Shown here: positions 47,863-56,131 of the stretch, one piece after another | Position numbering within the stretch: the first letter of the stretch is position 1 | Layout of the letters: the number at the start of each line of letters is the position of its first letter | From: Acidimicrobiaceae bacterium | GTDB lineage: Bacteria; Actinomycetota; Acidimicrobiia; Acidimicrobiales; Aldehydirespiratoraceae | DNA: 64,000 bases | Assembly: GCA_016845585.1 (NCBI GenBank) | Contig: JAERSO010000129.1 | Location: 239,887-303,886, forward strand | Direction: 5' to 3' | Notes under the pieces: generated by a model | The model's input: the letters and a program-made list of their open reading frames with translations, nothing else | What the model was told of the DNA's origin: nothing | Database searches by the model: none | Position numbers and translations under genes: made by a program

Positions 47863-48039
47863 TCAGGCCGCGTCGGGAAGGGGCTCGGGGTCGGACTCGA
47901 GCGCTTCGGCTCGGGCCTTGGCCTGCGCCTCACGCAGCACGGCCCGGGCGTTGGCGATGCCACGCAGGCCCTGTTCACGAGTTTCCGAGTTGAGTCGCCA
48001 GCGGGGGCTGTCTTCGAGGAGGAGAAGCTGGGAGGTCAT
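47863..48039 (-). CDS. Small conserved protein, 58 aa
   Basis: The short protein begins MTSQLLLLEDSPRWRLNSET and continues with RGIANARAVLREAQAKARAE, a helical, basic-then-acidic pattern. I recall similar tiny proteins in actinobacteria but no function. Position 48039 is the sensible start, with GGAG nearby. It is divergent from the luciferase-like gene at 48089. Confidence 0.6.
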   Translation of the reverse strand: MTSQLLLLEDSPRWRLNSETREQGLRGIANARAVLREAQAKARAEALESDPEPLPDAA

Positions 48040-48074
48040 GTCACCACTATGCAGAGGGGGTGTGACAGTCGGTC

Positions 48075-48080
48075 TAGAGT
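48075..48080 (+). promoter_or_regulatory. Likely -10 element (TAGAGT) of the luciferase-like gene
   Basis: TAGAGT ends eight bases before ATG 48089, the leaderless spacing common in this window. Confidence 0.4.
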
Positions 48081-48088
48081 CTCCGCTC

Positions 48089-49063
48089 ATGGCAGACACT
48101 CCCCAGTCCCGGTACGGCATGACGGTCCCCTTCGGTGGCCCCCTCCACACGCAGCGTGAGCGGTTTCGGGTGCTCGAATCGTCCGGCTACACAGATCTCT
48201 GGTCGGCCGAGGCAATGGGCGAGGACGGGCTGACGCCGTTGGCGCTGGCATCCGTGTGGACGCCTTCGATGCGCCTCGGCACGGCGATTCTTCCCGTGTA
48301 CACCCGCGGCCCAGCCTTGATGGCGCAGTCGATCGCCTCGATGGCGAGCGCCGCACCGGGCCGATTCGTCGCCGGCCTCGGCACCTCGTCGAACGTGATC
48401 GTCGAGCGCTGGAACGGCATCCCGTTCGAGGAGCCCTACAAGCGGATCCGTGACACGGTTCGATTCCTTCGTGCCGCGCTCGCCGGTGAGAAGGTCACCG
48501 AGGAGTACGACACATTCACGGTCAACGGCTTTCGTCTCGGCGTGAAGCTCGAGGAGCAGCCGCCGATCCTGGTTGCTGCGCTCCGCGAAGGCATGTTGCG
48601 TCTCGCCGGCCGAGAAGGTGATGGCGCCATCGTCAACTGGCTCTCGGTGGCCGACACCGAACGGGTGACGGCGATCGTTCGGGAAGAGAACGCCGAAGCC
48701 GAGGTGGCGGCGCGACTGTTCGTGGCTCCATCAGAGGATCGTGAGACGGTGCTGGCGTCCGGCAAGTTCGCCATGGCCGCCTACCTCAATGTGCCGGTCT
48801 ACAAGGCGTTCCACGAGTGGATGGGACGCACCGACCAACTGGGCGAGCACTGGGAGCAGTGGGCCGCCGGTGACCGCAAGGGCGCACTCGAGAAGATCCC
48901 CGATGAGGTCGTCGACGATCTCATCATCAGCGGCAACGCAGACGAGTGCCGGGCCCACGTTCAGCGCTACGTCGATGCCGGTATCGATTGTCCGGTGCTG
49001 TCGATCATGCCCTTCGGTGACGTCGACATCGACGACGCCATCCGCGATCTCGCCCCCGCCTAA
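48089..49063 (+). CDS. Luciferase-like (F420-dependent class) oxidoreductase
   Basis: The 324-residue protein is an LLM-fold flavin enzyme: GGPLHTQRERFRVLESSGY and DLWSAEAMGEDGLTPLALAS at the front, SASM.SAAPGRFVAGLGTSS with the cofactor-binding loop near residue 90, and EGDGAIVNWLSVADTERVTA later. In actinobacteria such proteins usually use coenzyme F420; the substrate is unknown. The true start is ATG 48089, although the same frame is open upstream. The stop lies inside a strong hairpin shared with the convergent aminotransferase. Confidence 0.88.
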   Translation: MADTPQSRYGMTVPFGGPLHTQRERFRVLESSGYTDLWSAEAMGEDGLTPLALASVWTPSMRLGTAILPVYTRGPALMAQSIASMASAAPGRFVAGLGTSSNVIVERWNGIPFEEPYKRIRDTVRFLRAALAGEKVTEEYDTFTVNGFRLGVKLEEQPPILVAALREGMLRLAGREGDGAIVNWLSVADTERVTAIVREENAEAEVAARLFVAPSEDRETVLASGKFAMAAYLNVPVYKAFHEWMGRTDQLGEHWEQWAAGDRKGALEKIPDEVVDDLIISGNADECRAHVQRYVDAGIDCPVLSIMPFGDVDIDDAIRDLAPA

Positions 49064-49096
49064 CGCACACTGGGGTCTGTCCCCCGTGTGCGTTAG
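49060..49096. terminator. Bidirectional terminator hairpin
   Basis: CTAACGCACAC (49060-49070) pairs with GTGTGCGTTAG (49086-49096), an 11-bp stem, with an inner GGGG/CCCC pair and a TCTGT loop. It sits between the convergent luciferase-like and aminotransferase stops; the TAA stop codon is inside the stem. Confidence 0.75.
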
Positions 49097-49105
49097 AGCT
49101 CGGTG

Positions 49106-50440
49106 CTAGGGGGCAGTCGCCTCGGCGATCGAGTCGTCGAGCACCGCGAGTGCTTCGTCGACCTGAGCGTCGGTGACGGTCAGGGGCGGAAGGAACCGCA
49201 CACAGTTGCTGTAGAGACCGGCCCGGATGGTGATCAGGCCTCGCTGCAAGGTGCCCTTGGTGATCTCGAGCGTGAGGTCGGGATCCGGCGTCAGGTTGTC
49301 GTCCTTCACCAACTCGATGGCGAGCATCGGGCCGAGGCCGCGCACATCGGCGATGCAGGCGTACTTCTCTGCCAACGAGTCGAGGCCGACGCGCAGACGG
49401 CGCCCCATCTCGACAGCCCGGTCGAGAAACGCCTGGTCGGTGATCAGAGCCAGGGTTTCGAGCGCTGCCACCGCAGCAACCGGGTTGGCCGAGTAGGTGC
49501 CGCCGAGACCACCGGGGTGAGCTGAGTCCATGATGTCGGAGCGGCCGGTGACGGCGGAGATCGGCATGCCGGAGCCGAGCGATTTCGCCGTGGTGACGAT
49601 GTCAGGAACCACGTCGCTGTGCTCGATCGAGAACAACTTGCCGGTGCGGCCCATGCCGGCTTGCACCTCGTCGGCGATCATGACGATGCCGTGCTCGTCG
49701 CAGATGCGGCGGATGGCTTGCAGGAACGGCTTCGGTGCCGGGACGAACCCGCCCTCGCCCTGCACCGGCTCGATGACGATCGCGGCGAGGGCGCTGCCGT
49801 CGACCTGGGAGACGAGTGCGTCGTACAGGCGGTCGACGCTCCAACCCACGAACTGTTCAGGGTCCATGCCCGGCGGACGACGCAGCACGTTGGGGAACGC
49901 CACCCGGTAGATCTCCGCGGCGAACGGCCCGAACCCCTTCTTGAAGAGGCCGTACTTCGACGTCATCGAAAGCGTCATGTTGGTACGGCCGTGATAGCCG
50001 CCCTCGAAGACGAGGATTCCCGCCCGACCGGTGTGGGCGCGAGACAAGATGACGGCCGACTCGACTGCTTCGGCGCCGCTGTTCATCAAGAGCGTCTTCT
50101 TGGGAGCGTCACCCGGCGCGATCTGGTTCATTCGCTCGGCGAGGGCGACCTGGGGCTCGTAGGTGGCGACGATCCCGCACACGTGGAGCAGTTCGTCGGC
50201 CTGGCGTTTGATGGCGGCGGTGACCTCGGGCGGGCAGTGGCCGGCGCCGACGACGCCGATGCCGCCGGCGAAATCGAGAAGATCATTACCGTCGAGGTCG
50301 CGGACGACCGCGCCGGAACCCGACCGGATCCCGAGTTCGGTGAGGAATGCGGCGCCAGTGGGCATGGACGAGCGACGCCGTTCGACGATCTCCAGGCTTT
50401 TCGGTCCGGGGATCGCCGTTCGAATGTTGATCGATGACAT
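49106..50440 (-). CDS. Class III aminotransferase (GABA/acetylornithine type)
   Basis: The 444-residue protein is a PLP-dependent class III (subgroup II) aminotransferase: LDFAGGIGVVGAGHCPPEV, NSGAEAVESAVILSRAHTGR, FEGGYHGRTNMTLSMTSKYG, EPVQGEGGFVPAPKPFL, ADEVQAGMGRTGKLF and the PLP lysine in TTAKSLGSGMPI near residue 285. It most resembles 4-aminobutyrate aminotransferase (GabT), but acetylornithine or another omega-amino acid is possible. It is six bases downstream of a second class III enzyme on the same strand, so the two form an operon. Confidence 0.9.
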   Translation of the reverse strand: MSSINIRTAIPGPKSLEIVERRRSSMPTGAAFLTELGIRSGSGAVVRDLDGNDLLDFAGGIGVVGAGHCPPEVTAAIKRQADELLHVCGIVATYEPQVALAERMNQIAPGDAPKKTLLMNSGAEAVESAVILSRAHTGRAGILVFEGGYHGRTNMTLSMTSKYGLFKKGFGPFAAEIYRVAFPNVLRRPPGMDPEQFVGWSVDRLYDALVSQVDGSALAAIVIEPVQGEGGFVPAPKPFLQAIRRICDEHGIVMIADEVQAGMGRTGKLFSIEHSDVVPDIVTTAKSLGSGMPISAVTGRSDIMDSAHPGGLGGTYSANPVAAVAALETLALITDQAFLDRAVEMGRRLRVGLDSLAEKYACIADVRGLGPMLAIELVKDDNLTPDPDLTLEITKGTLQRGLITIRAGLYSNCVRFLPPLTVTDAQVDEALAVLDDSIAEATAP

Positions 50441-50446
50441 GCGGGT

Positions 50447-51694
50447 CTAGCCGCGGGCGATCGCGTCGAGACCCTTGCGGAGCGCATCGAGAGCCAGGTC
50501 GATCTCGTCAGCCGAGACGTTCAGCGGCGGCATGAAGCGCAGGGAAGTGCCCGCCGCGCCGGCCGACATCAGGATGAGCTTGTGGTGCTCGAAGCAGTGT
50601 GCCATCAGCGCCGAGGTGGTGGTGGCTGTGTCGAAGTCGGCAGCGACCATGAGACCCAACTCGCGGACCTGGGTGAGCGTCGGGAACTCAGCCTGCAGCT
50701 CACGGAGCCCGTTTGCGAGCTGGGCGCCGCGCTCGTTGACGTTGTCGAGGAACCCGTCCTCGGTGAGGATGTCGAGCGTGGCCATCGCGGCGGCGCAGCC
50801 CATGGCATTGCCGCCGTAGGTGCCGCCGTGTGAACCGGTGGTCCAGCGGGCATCGAGTTCGTTGCGGTAGCCGAGCACCGAGAACGGGAAGCCCGACGCG
50901 ATGCCCTTGGCCATACAGATGACGTCGGGCTGCACGTCGTAGTGCTCGATCGCCCACATCTTGCCGGTACGTCCTGCGCCGGACTGAACCTCGTCCGCGA
51001 TGAACAGGATCCCGTGTTCCTTGCAGCGGGCGGCCAGGCCCTCGAGGAATCCGGCCGGAGCCGGGATGTAGCCACCCTCGCCCAGCACGGGCTCGATGAT
51101 GACTGCGGCCGTTTCCGACGGTGCGGTCATGGTGGTGAGAAGGTTGTCGAATCCAGCCAGGGCGCGCTCGACCTCGGCCTTCATGTCGTCGGCCTTGGCG
51201 TCGGGGAACGGGGCCACGAAGATGCCCGACGGCAGTGGCGCATGGCCGGCGCGGTAGACGGTCTTGGACGTGGTCATCGCCATCGCCTGGTGGGTGCGAC
51301 CGTGGAAGCTGCCCTGAAACACGATGGTGTGGGGTCGTCCGGTGGCCTGCTTGGCGAGCTTGATGGCCGCCTCGGTGATCTCGGCACCGGAGTTCGCGTA
51401 GAAGAACGTGTCGATGCCCTCCGGCGTGATGTCGGCGAGGCGAGCGGCAAGAGGCTGCAGGAGGTCGTGGGTGAACACGTTGGCCTGCAGGTGGATACCG
51501 CGTGCGGCTTGGTCGGCAATGGCCTTCACGACGTGGGGGTGTGAATGGCCGGTGGACGTCACGGCGATGCCGCCGACGAAGTCGAGGTAGCGGTCGCCGT
51601 CGGTGGTGGTGATCCATGAGCCGTCGCCACTCGCAACCTCGAGGTTGGTTACCTTGAACCAGACGCTGGACAGATTCGATGTGGAAGGACTCAT
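50447..51694 (-). CDS. Class III aminotransferase, paralogue upstream
   Basis: The 415-residue enzyme has the same fold: LDFVGGIAVTSTGHSHPHVV, NSGAEITEAAIKLAKQATGR, FQGSFHGRTHQAMAMTTSKT, EPVLGEGGYIPAPAGFLEGL, ADEVQSGAGRTGKMW and the PLP lysine in ICMAKGIASGFPF. It is clearly related to the following gene but differs in length and N-terminus, so the substrates probably differ. The ATG is at 51694. Both may serve amino acid or polyamine breakdown; no dehydrogenase gene adjoins them. Confidence 0.9.
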   Translation of the reverse strand: MSPSTSNLSSVWFKVTNLEVASGDGSWITTTDGDRYLDFVGGIAVTSTGHSHPHVVKAIADQAARGIHLQANVFTHDLLQPLAARLADITPEGIDTFFYANSGAEITEAAIKLAKQATGRPHTIVFQGSFHGRTHQAMAMTTSKTVYRAGHAPLPSGIFVAPFPDAKADDMKAEVERALAGFDNLLTTMTAPSETAAVIIEPVLGEGGYIPAPAGFLEGLAARCKEHGILFIADEVQSGAGRTGKMWAIEHYDVQPDVICMAKGIASGFPFSVLGYRNELDARWTTGSHGGTYGGNAMGCAAAMATLDILTEDGFLDNVNERGAQLANGLRELQAEFPTLTQVRELGLMVAADFDTATTTSALMAHCFEHHKLILMSAGAAGTSLRFMPPLNVSADEIDLALDALRKGLDAIARG

Positions 51695-51742
51695 TTCCGG
51701 AAGATACCCGATGCGGTGATCTTTTGGAAGCGAACGATCTCC

Positions 51743-52816
51743 CTATGCCATGGCTTCTCGGAGGTGGTCGGCGAGGTCGTCCAGGCTCGAATGAGCGTTG
51801 AGGCCGCTGGTCGACGGCATCACATGGACCGGCCGCCCGCCGAGTGTCTCGTCCTGCCAGCCGGCCACTGCTTTGCGGTTGACCGCGGCGCGCCAACCGG
51901 CGAGCCCGACCATGCAGACGGCGTCCGGTTCGAGCCAGGCGCAGAGGCGATCCAGGCGGGCGACTCCTTCGGCGTACTCGTCACGGGAGAGTTCGTCGGC
52001 GCGTGGCGTCGCCCGCTTCACGAGGTCGGTCATCCCCATGCCGTGGTGGATCAGGGCATGGCGGGGATCGCGGTCGATCGTCGCCAGACCGGCGGCGAGC
52101 GCCGCGGGCCAGAAGCGATTGCCGGGCCGCCCGAAACCGACTGCGACGTCAGCGGAGTAGACCGATGGATTGAGACCACAAACGAGCAGCCGCATGTCGG
52201 GACCGACGATGTCGGGCAGGGTGCGCGAGCGACGGATCCCGGCCTCGAGGGTCGCCCATCCTCCGTCCTCGCGATCCTCCAACCGCTCGATCCTGAAGCC
52301 GGCACCGGTGAGGACGTCGCGGAAGTGGTCGGCCGTCCAGAATGAGTAGCCGCGGCCCGGGAAGGAGTCGGTCTCGTCGCTGTAGGTCAGATCGGCGTCA
52401 CCGCCGAAGACGACGAGCTCAGCGGGAGCGTCGACCTCGAGGACCCGGTGAAGATCGGCCAGCGCCATGGGCAGGTCCGGTCGGTGGAGGTGTTGGTAGA
52501 CCTGGTGGGAAAGGGCGCCACCGATCGACTCCGATCGAAACGGCAGGGCCCCGGCTTCGCCCCGCACCCCGAGCGCTCCCGGCACGCGCTCGGTGAGCAG
52601 GTCGAGGAACCCGGCTGTCGGGTCGAGGCCGACGGACCCCGCCGGCAACTCGGCCAGGAAGTAGCCGGGTCCGCAGCCGACATCGAGGACCGGGCCGTGA
52701 CCGGGCTCCCGCGTCATCAATCGAGCCGCGGCAGAGACGTCCTTGCCGATCCGATCCTCGGTCCACTGGCGCGCGTTGGCCTCGTAGACCGCAGCGGTTG
52801 TGGGATCCAGGCTCAT
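51743..52816 (-). CDS. Methyltransferase fused to Mug/TDG-type uracil-DNA glycosylase
   Basis: The 357-residue protein joins two domains. Residues 1-185 are a SAM-dependent methyltransferase with motif I LDVGCGPGYF near residue 45 and the following QVYQHLHRPDLP. From about residue 200 (DIVGPDMRLLVCGLNPSVYS) the sequence becomes a mismatch-type uracil-DNA glycosylase: GRPGNRFWPAALAAGL, and MPSTSGLNAHSSLDDLADHL at the end, with the catalytic Asn in GLNPS intact. Mug/TDG enzymes remove uracil or thymine from G mismatches. The methyltransferase part lacks a recognisable substrate; the fusion could link nucleotide modification with repair. Start ATG overlaps the upstream SDR stop (ATGA). Confidence 0.88.
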   Translation of the reverse strand: MSLDPTTAAVYEANARQWTEDRIGKDVSAAARLMTREPGHGPVLDVGCGPGYFLAELPAGSVGLDPTAGFLDLLTERVPGALGVRGEAGALPFRSESIGGALSHQVYQHLHRPDLPMALADLHRVLEVDAPAELVVFGGDADLTYSDETDSFPGRGYSFWTADHFRDVLTGAGFRIERLEDREDGGWATLEAGIRRSRTLPDIVGPDMRLLVCGLNPSVYSADVAVGFGRPGNRFWPAALAAGLATIDRDPRHALIHHGMGMTDLVKRATPRADELSRDEYAEGVARLDRLCAWLEPDAVCMVGLAGWRAAVNRKAVAGWQDETLGGRPVHVMPSTSGLNAHSSLDDLADHLREAMA

Positions 52817-53586
52817 CCGGGCAGCGTGGCCTGCAGCTTGCGCATGCCGGCAAGCCAGCGCTCGCGGTCGCCGGTGCGTCGCTGTTCGTAGCGGGAGACC
52901 TCGGGATGGGGAAGGATCAGGAAGTCATCGGCGGCGAGGCCGGCGGCCACACAGTCAGCCACTTCTTCGGGTTCGATCATGCCCATGGCCTTCACGACCT
53001 CGATCGCCATCTCGCCGTCGGCTTCGGTCATCGGCGTCCGCACCCCTTGCGGGCACAGGCACGAGACTCGGACGCCGGATTCGCCGTGGGTGATGGCGAT
53101 CCACTCGGCCAGTGCGACCGCCCCGTGCTTGGTCACCGCGTACGGAGCGGTGCCGAGGTTCGTCAGCAGCCCGGCAGCCGACGCAGTGATGAGGAAGTGA
53201 CCGGACTCTCGCTCGATCCAGCGGGGGACCATGTGGCGCCCCGTGATCACGTTCGCCATCACGTTGACCTGCCAGTTGAAGTCCCATGCCGCGTTGTCCA
53301 GTTCGAGGCCACCATTGGATGCCACGCCCGCATTCCCACACCACAGCTCGATCGGGCCGCAGTCGGCCTCGGTGCGCTCGATCAGCGCGATCTGGGCGGT
53401 CTCATCGGTGACGTCGAGTGCTTCGGCCCGACCTCCGATTTCGTCGGCGACTGCGGCCGCCCCGTCTGCATCGAGGTCGGCGACCACCACGGTCGACGCC
53501 CCGTCGGCGGCGAATCGGCGGGCCATCGCCCGACCGATCCCGCTGGCCCCACCCGTGACGACAACTACTGAATCCTTGATCTCCAT
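52813..53586 (-). CDS. Short-chain dehydrogenase/reductase
   Basis: The 257-residue SDR shows the NAD(P)-binding TGGASGIG near residue 12, VVADLDADGAAAV, the NAG motif in WCGNAGVASNGG, the catalytic Ser (ITASAAG) and the YAVTK pair near residue 150. It should oxidise or reduce an alcohol or ketone in the cytoplasm; no substrate signal. The Asp after the second strand (VADLD) favours NAD(H). It overlaps the methyltransferase-Mug gene downstream by ATGA. Confidence 0.92.
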   Translation of the reverse strand: MEIKDSVVVVTGGASGIGRAMARRFAADGASTVVVADLDADGAAAVADEIGGRAEALDVTDETAQIALIERTEADCGPIELWCGNAGVASNGGLELDNAAWDFNWQVNVMANVITGRHMVPRWIERESGHFLITASAAGLLTNLGTAPYAVTKHGAVALAEWIAITHGESGVRVSCLCPQGVRTPMTEADGEMAIEVVKAMGMIEPEEVADCVAAGLAADDFLILPHPEVSRYEQRRTGDRERWLAGMRKLQATLPG

Positions 53587-53662
53587 GGAGGGATCGTAGG
53601 TCGTCGTTCCCGGAGCGCGAATTTGAGGCGGCCCCGGAGCGGGGTGTCCTCCGCGGCGCGGC

Positions 53663-53668
53663 TAGGGT
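53663..53668 (+). promoter_or_regulatory. Likely -10 element (TAGGGT) of the 57-aa gene
   Basis: TAGGGT ends six bases before ATG 53675, matching the leaderless pattern. Confidence 0.35.
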
Positions 53669-53674
53669 TCGATC

Positions 53675-53848
53675 ATGACCGAAACCATCGATGGAGCACA
53701 GCTCGACGAAGCGCTCTCGCTGATCGATCGCCATCTCGGCAACCTTCAGCGCCGTGAGCTGGTGGCCAGTGCTGAGGTGTCCGACATGCTCCTCGACCTC
53801 CGGATGATTCTCACCTTCGCCCCCGCGGAGCCCGCTTCGGTCAACTGA
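53675..53848 (+). CDS. Small hypothetical protein, 57 aa
   Basis: A short open frame, ATG 53675 to TGA 53848, reads MTETIDGAQLDEALSLIDRH then LGNLQRRELVASAEVSDMLL and RMILTFAPAEPASVN. The pattern of heptad-like Leu/Ile and acidic residues suggests a small helical protein. I do not recognise it. It is divergent from the SDR gene and convergent with PAP2, and its -10-like TAGGGT supports transcription. It is only weakly supported. Confidence 0.45.
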   Translation: MTETIDGAQLDEALSLIDRHLGNLQRRELVASAEVSDMLLDLRMILTFAPAEPASVN

Positions 53849-53860
53849 CCCTCGGCTCGG

Positions 53861-54403
53861 TCAAAGAAGGCGGTCTGCGGCGCGCTTGGCGACCTCGCCG
53901 AGAACGACGCCGGCAACGATGCCGCCGGCGACATCGCTCGCATGATGAATGCGCACATGGATGCGGCTCGTGGCCACGATCGCGCCGAGCGTGTACCACA
54001 GCGGTGCCTTGCCTCGCCGGCTGAGCATGGCTGCGGCCACCATCGCCGCTGATGCGTGTCCACTCGGGAAGCTCGACGTCTTCGGCTGACGGAGATTGTG
54101 CGGCCGAGCCACTTCCTGGACCGGTCGCGACCGCTTGAACAGCGATTTGACCGGCCCGTTGATCAGACCCGACTCCACGCCGAGGGCTGCACTGATGGCA
54201 ACGGCGGTCTTCGGGTCGTCGTCGAGGATCGCCTGGATCACGCCGAGCGTGTGCCACACGACCGAGAAGTCGGCCGCTTCGGAGGCGGTGTAGAACAGCC
54301 GGTCGAGGACCGGGTTGCCCCGCAGGACGTCCCACAGCTCGTCGATGCGCTCGTCGATGCGATCGATTGCGTTCAGCGACTGGGTGCCGGACGGGTTGGT
54401 CAC
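53861..54403 (-). CDS. PAP2-family phosphatase
   Basis: The 180-residue membrane-associated protein has the three PAP2 motifs: KSLFKRSRP near residue 93, SFPSGHASAA near residue 110 and SRIHVRIHHASDVAGG near residue 150. Family members remove phosphate from phosphatidic acid, polyprenyl pyrophosphate or other lipids. A hydrophobic segment follows each motif. It starts at GTG 54403 and is the last gene of the minus-strand run beginning with UbiB. Confidence 0.88.
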   Translation of the reverse strand: MTNPSGTQSLNAIDRIDERIDELWDVLRGNPVLDRLFYTASEAADFSVVWHTLGVIQAILDDDPKTAVAISAALGVESGLINGPVKSLFKRSRPVQEVARPHNLRQPKTSSFPSGHASAAMVAAAMLSRRGKAPLWYTLGAIVATSRIHVRIHHASDVAGGIVAGVVLGEVAKRAADRLL

Positions 54404-54428
54404 GGGAGACAGCGTATTGGGAGCGAAC

Positions 54429-54893
54429 TCAGCTCAGTGGTCGCATGTGCGCGAGCACGTCGCCAACCGTCTCGCTGGTCATCGGCAACCCGTGGTGCCA
54501 GAGCGGCGCAAGGTGGCCGAGTTCGAGGAGCCGGCAGAGATCAGCTGCGGTTTGAGGCTCGACAGCGTGGCCCTCGAGTGTGGTGGACGCGATGAACCCG
54601 GTCGGGAGTACGCCGAGACCGGCGTTGGGGTCGTCCGCCACCAGGAACCGGTCCACGAACGGGACCCAGGTCACGTGGTCGGCGAGACGGTCGCGCGTCG
54701 CTTCGGCCAGCGCCTGAGCGTCCTCGCGAGTATCGGAGGTCGAGTCGCTCTCCTCCAGCGGTCGCAGCACGAAAACGCCGCCGGTGCTGATCACGAGGCG
54801 ATCACGCCCGCGATGGCCGACGCCGACCGACGTGGGCAGGCGCGCCAAGACATCGTCGAGGGCGTGGGCGCTCGAAGCGCGAGGACTGGACAC
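54429..54893 (-). CDS. Hypothetical protein with NERD-like segment
   Basis: The 154-residue protein has the segment DRLVISTGGVFVLRP, which recalls nuclease-related (NERD) domains, followed by TREDAQALAEATRDRLADHV and a C-terminal helix (PQTAADLCRLLELGHLAPLW). No further nuclease motif is clear. GTG 54893 is preferred because it follows GAAGAA; the frame is open up to TTG 54932, which would overlap the upstream FAD reductase gene by 23 bases. It is translated from the same mRNA as its neighbours. Confidence 0.55.
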   Translation of the reverse strand: MSSPRASSAHALDDVLARLPTSVGVGHRGRDRLVISTGGVFVLRPLEESDSTSDTREDAQALAEATRDRLADHVTWVPFVDRFLVADDPNAGLGVLPTGFIASTTLEGHAVEPQTAADLCRLLELGHLAPLWHHGLPMTSETVGDVLAHMRPLS

Positions 54894-54909
54894 ACTTCTT
54901 CGATCGGCG

Positions 54910-56124
54910 TCAGTGGGCCTGGTCCTTAGCAAATGCGCCAGATCCGGTGAACATGCCGCGGTGCCAGCGTCTCGGTGTGGCGATCATCGCTCGTGGGTAG
55001 TCCTCGAACATCCAGCGGGCGAAGTTGCGCCGCGTCCAACCCGTGGCTCCGGTCAGACGGATCGCCCCTCGGGCAATGAGCGGCTTTCCGAGCAGCGGGA
55101 TCAGAGCCCGCGCCATTCGGTCGTCGGCGACGAGTTCGCGACGGACTTCACGCTCGTAGAACAGGCCCGCGTCCTCCGTGCCGAGGACCGCTTCGGCGGC
55201 CAGTCGGCCGGTCAGCAGTGCCTGACCGATGCCCTCCCCGGTCATCGGGTCCGTGACGGCGGCAGCGTCTCCGACGAACAACGTGGAAGGGCCGACGAGG
55301 GGGACTCGGCCGACTCGAGCCGGGATCGGCCAGGCGAGATGGCGATCCTCGGGCTCCGCATCAGCGCCGAGTATCTCCTTGATGTGCGGCCGCTCGAGAA
55401 GGTCTGCCCAGAGAGCGTTCATGTCGCCGACGGCGTGCGTGCCGCCTCGTTGGATCCCGAATCCGATGTTTGCCCGTCCGTCGGCGAGCGGGAACGACCA
55501 GGCGTAGCCGGGGAGCAGGTCCTTCTCGAACCAGATCACGAGTTCGCGCGAAGCCCGTGGTGAGACGTTGCGGTAGTACTGGCGATAGGCGTGCCATTCG
55601 CCGCGGTAACCCTCGACCGTCAGCCCGAGCGCCTTTCGTGTCGGCGACCACATGCCATCGGCGGCGATGACCTGACGAGCGGTCAGCCGTTCGTCGGCAC
55701 CGACCGTGAGTTCGACTCCCTCGCCGGCGGCCTTTGCATCGCGCAGCGGGGTCGATTCGCGGACATCGGCGCCGGCGCTTCGCGCCAGCGCGACGAGGGA
55801 GTTGTCGAGGTCGACCCGGCGGGCGACGGCCGCGTGGATCCCCGGGCCGCCGGGCAACGGGTAGCGGGTCTCGCGCCCCGAAGGGCCGCGGACGACGACA
55901 TCGTCCACGGGCTGCCAACTGTCGACGGTGTCGGGGGAGAGTCCCAGGGCTTCCAGTTCGCGCAACGCGAGCGCGGTGAGCCCGTCGCCGCAGCATTTCT
56001 CGCGGGGGAAGGACGCCCGGTCGAAGAGTGTGACCCCACGACCGGCGCGCGCCAGGAGAGTGGCTGCTGCCGAGCCGGCTGGTCCGGCACCGATGATGGC
56101 GATGTCTAGGTCGGCGTGGCGCAC
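54910..56124 (-). CDS. Geranylgeranyl reductase-family FAD oxidoreductase
   Basis: The 404-residue flavoprotein has the FAD fingerprint IIGAGPAGSAAATLLARAGR, then FPREKCCGDGLTALALREL with the family PxxKxCGxG(L) motif, the later VIAADGMWSPTR, and FVGDAAAVTDPMTGEGIGQA near residue 290. Such enzymes reduce isoprenoid or menaquinone side chains, or use related lipid substrates. The GTG 56124 gives VRHADLDIAIIGAGPAG, the expected start, seven bases after the VanW stop. Which lipid is reduced is unknown. Confidence 0.9.
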   Translation of the reverse strand: MRHADLDIAIIGAGPAGSAAATLLARAGRGVTLFDRASFPREKCCGDGLTALALRELEALGLSPDTVDSWQPVDDVVVRGPSGRETRYPLPGGPGIHAAVARRVDLDNSLVALARSAGADVRESTPLRDAKAAGEGVELTVGADERLTARQVIAADGMWSPTRKALGLTVEGYRGEWHAYRQYYRNVSPRASRELVIWFEKDLLPGYAWSFPLADGRANIGFGIQRGGTHAVGDMNALWADLLERPHIKEILGADAEPEDRHLAWPIPARVGRVPLVGPSTLFVGDAAAVTDPMTGEGIGQALLTGRLAAEAVLGTEDAGLFYEREVRRELVADDRMARALIPLLGKPLIARGAIRLTGATGWTRRNFARWMFEDYPRAMIATPRRWHRGMFTGSGAFAKDQAH

Positions 56125-56131
56125 AGGGCCA

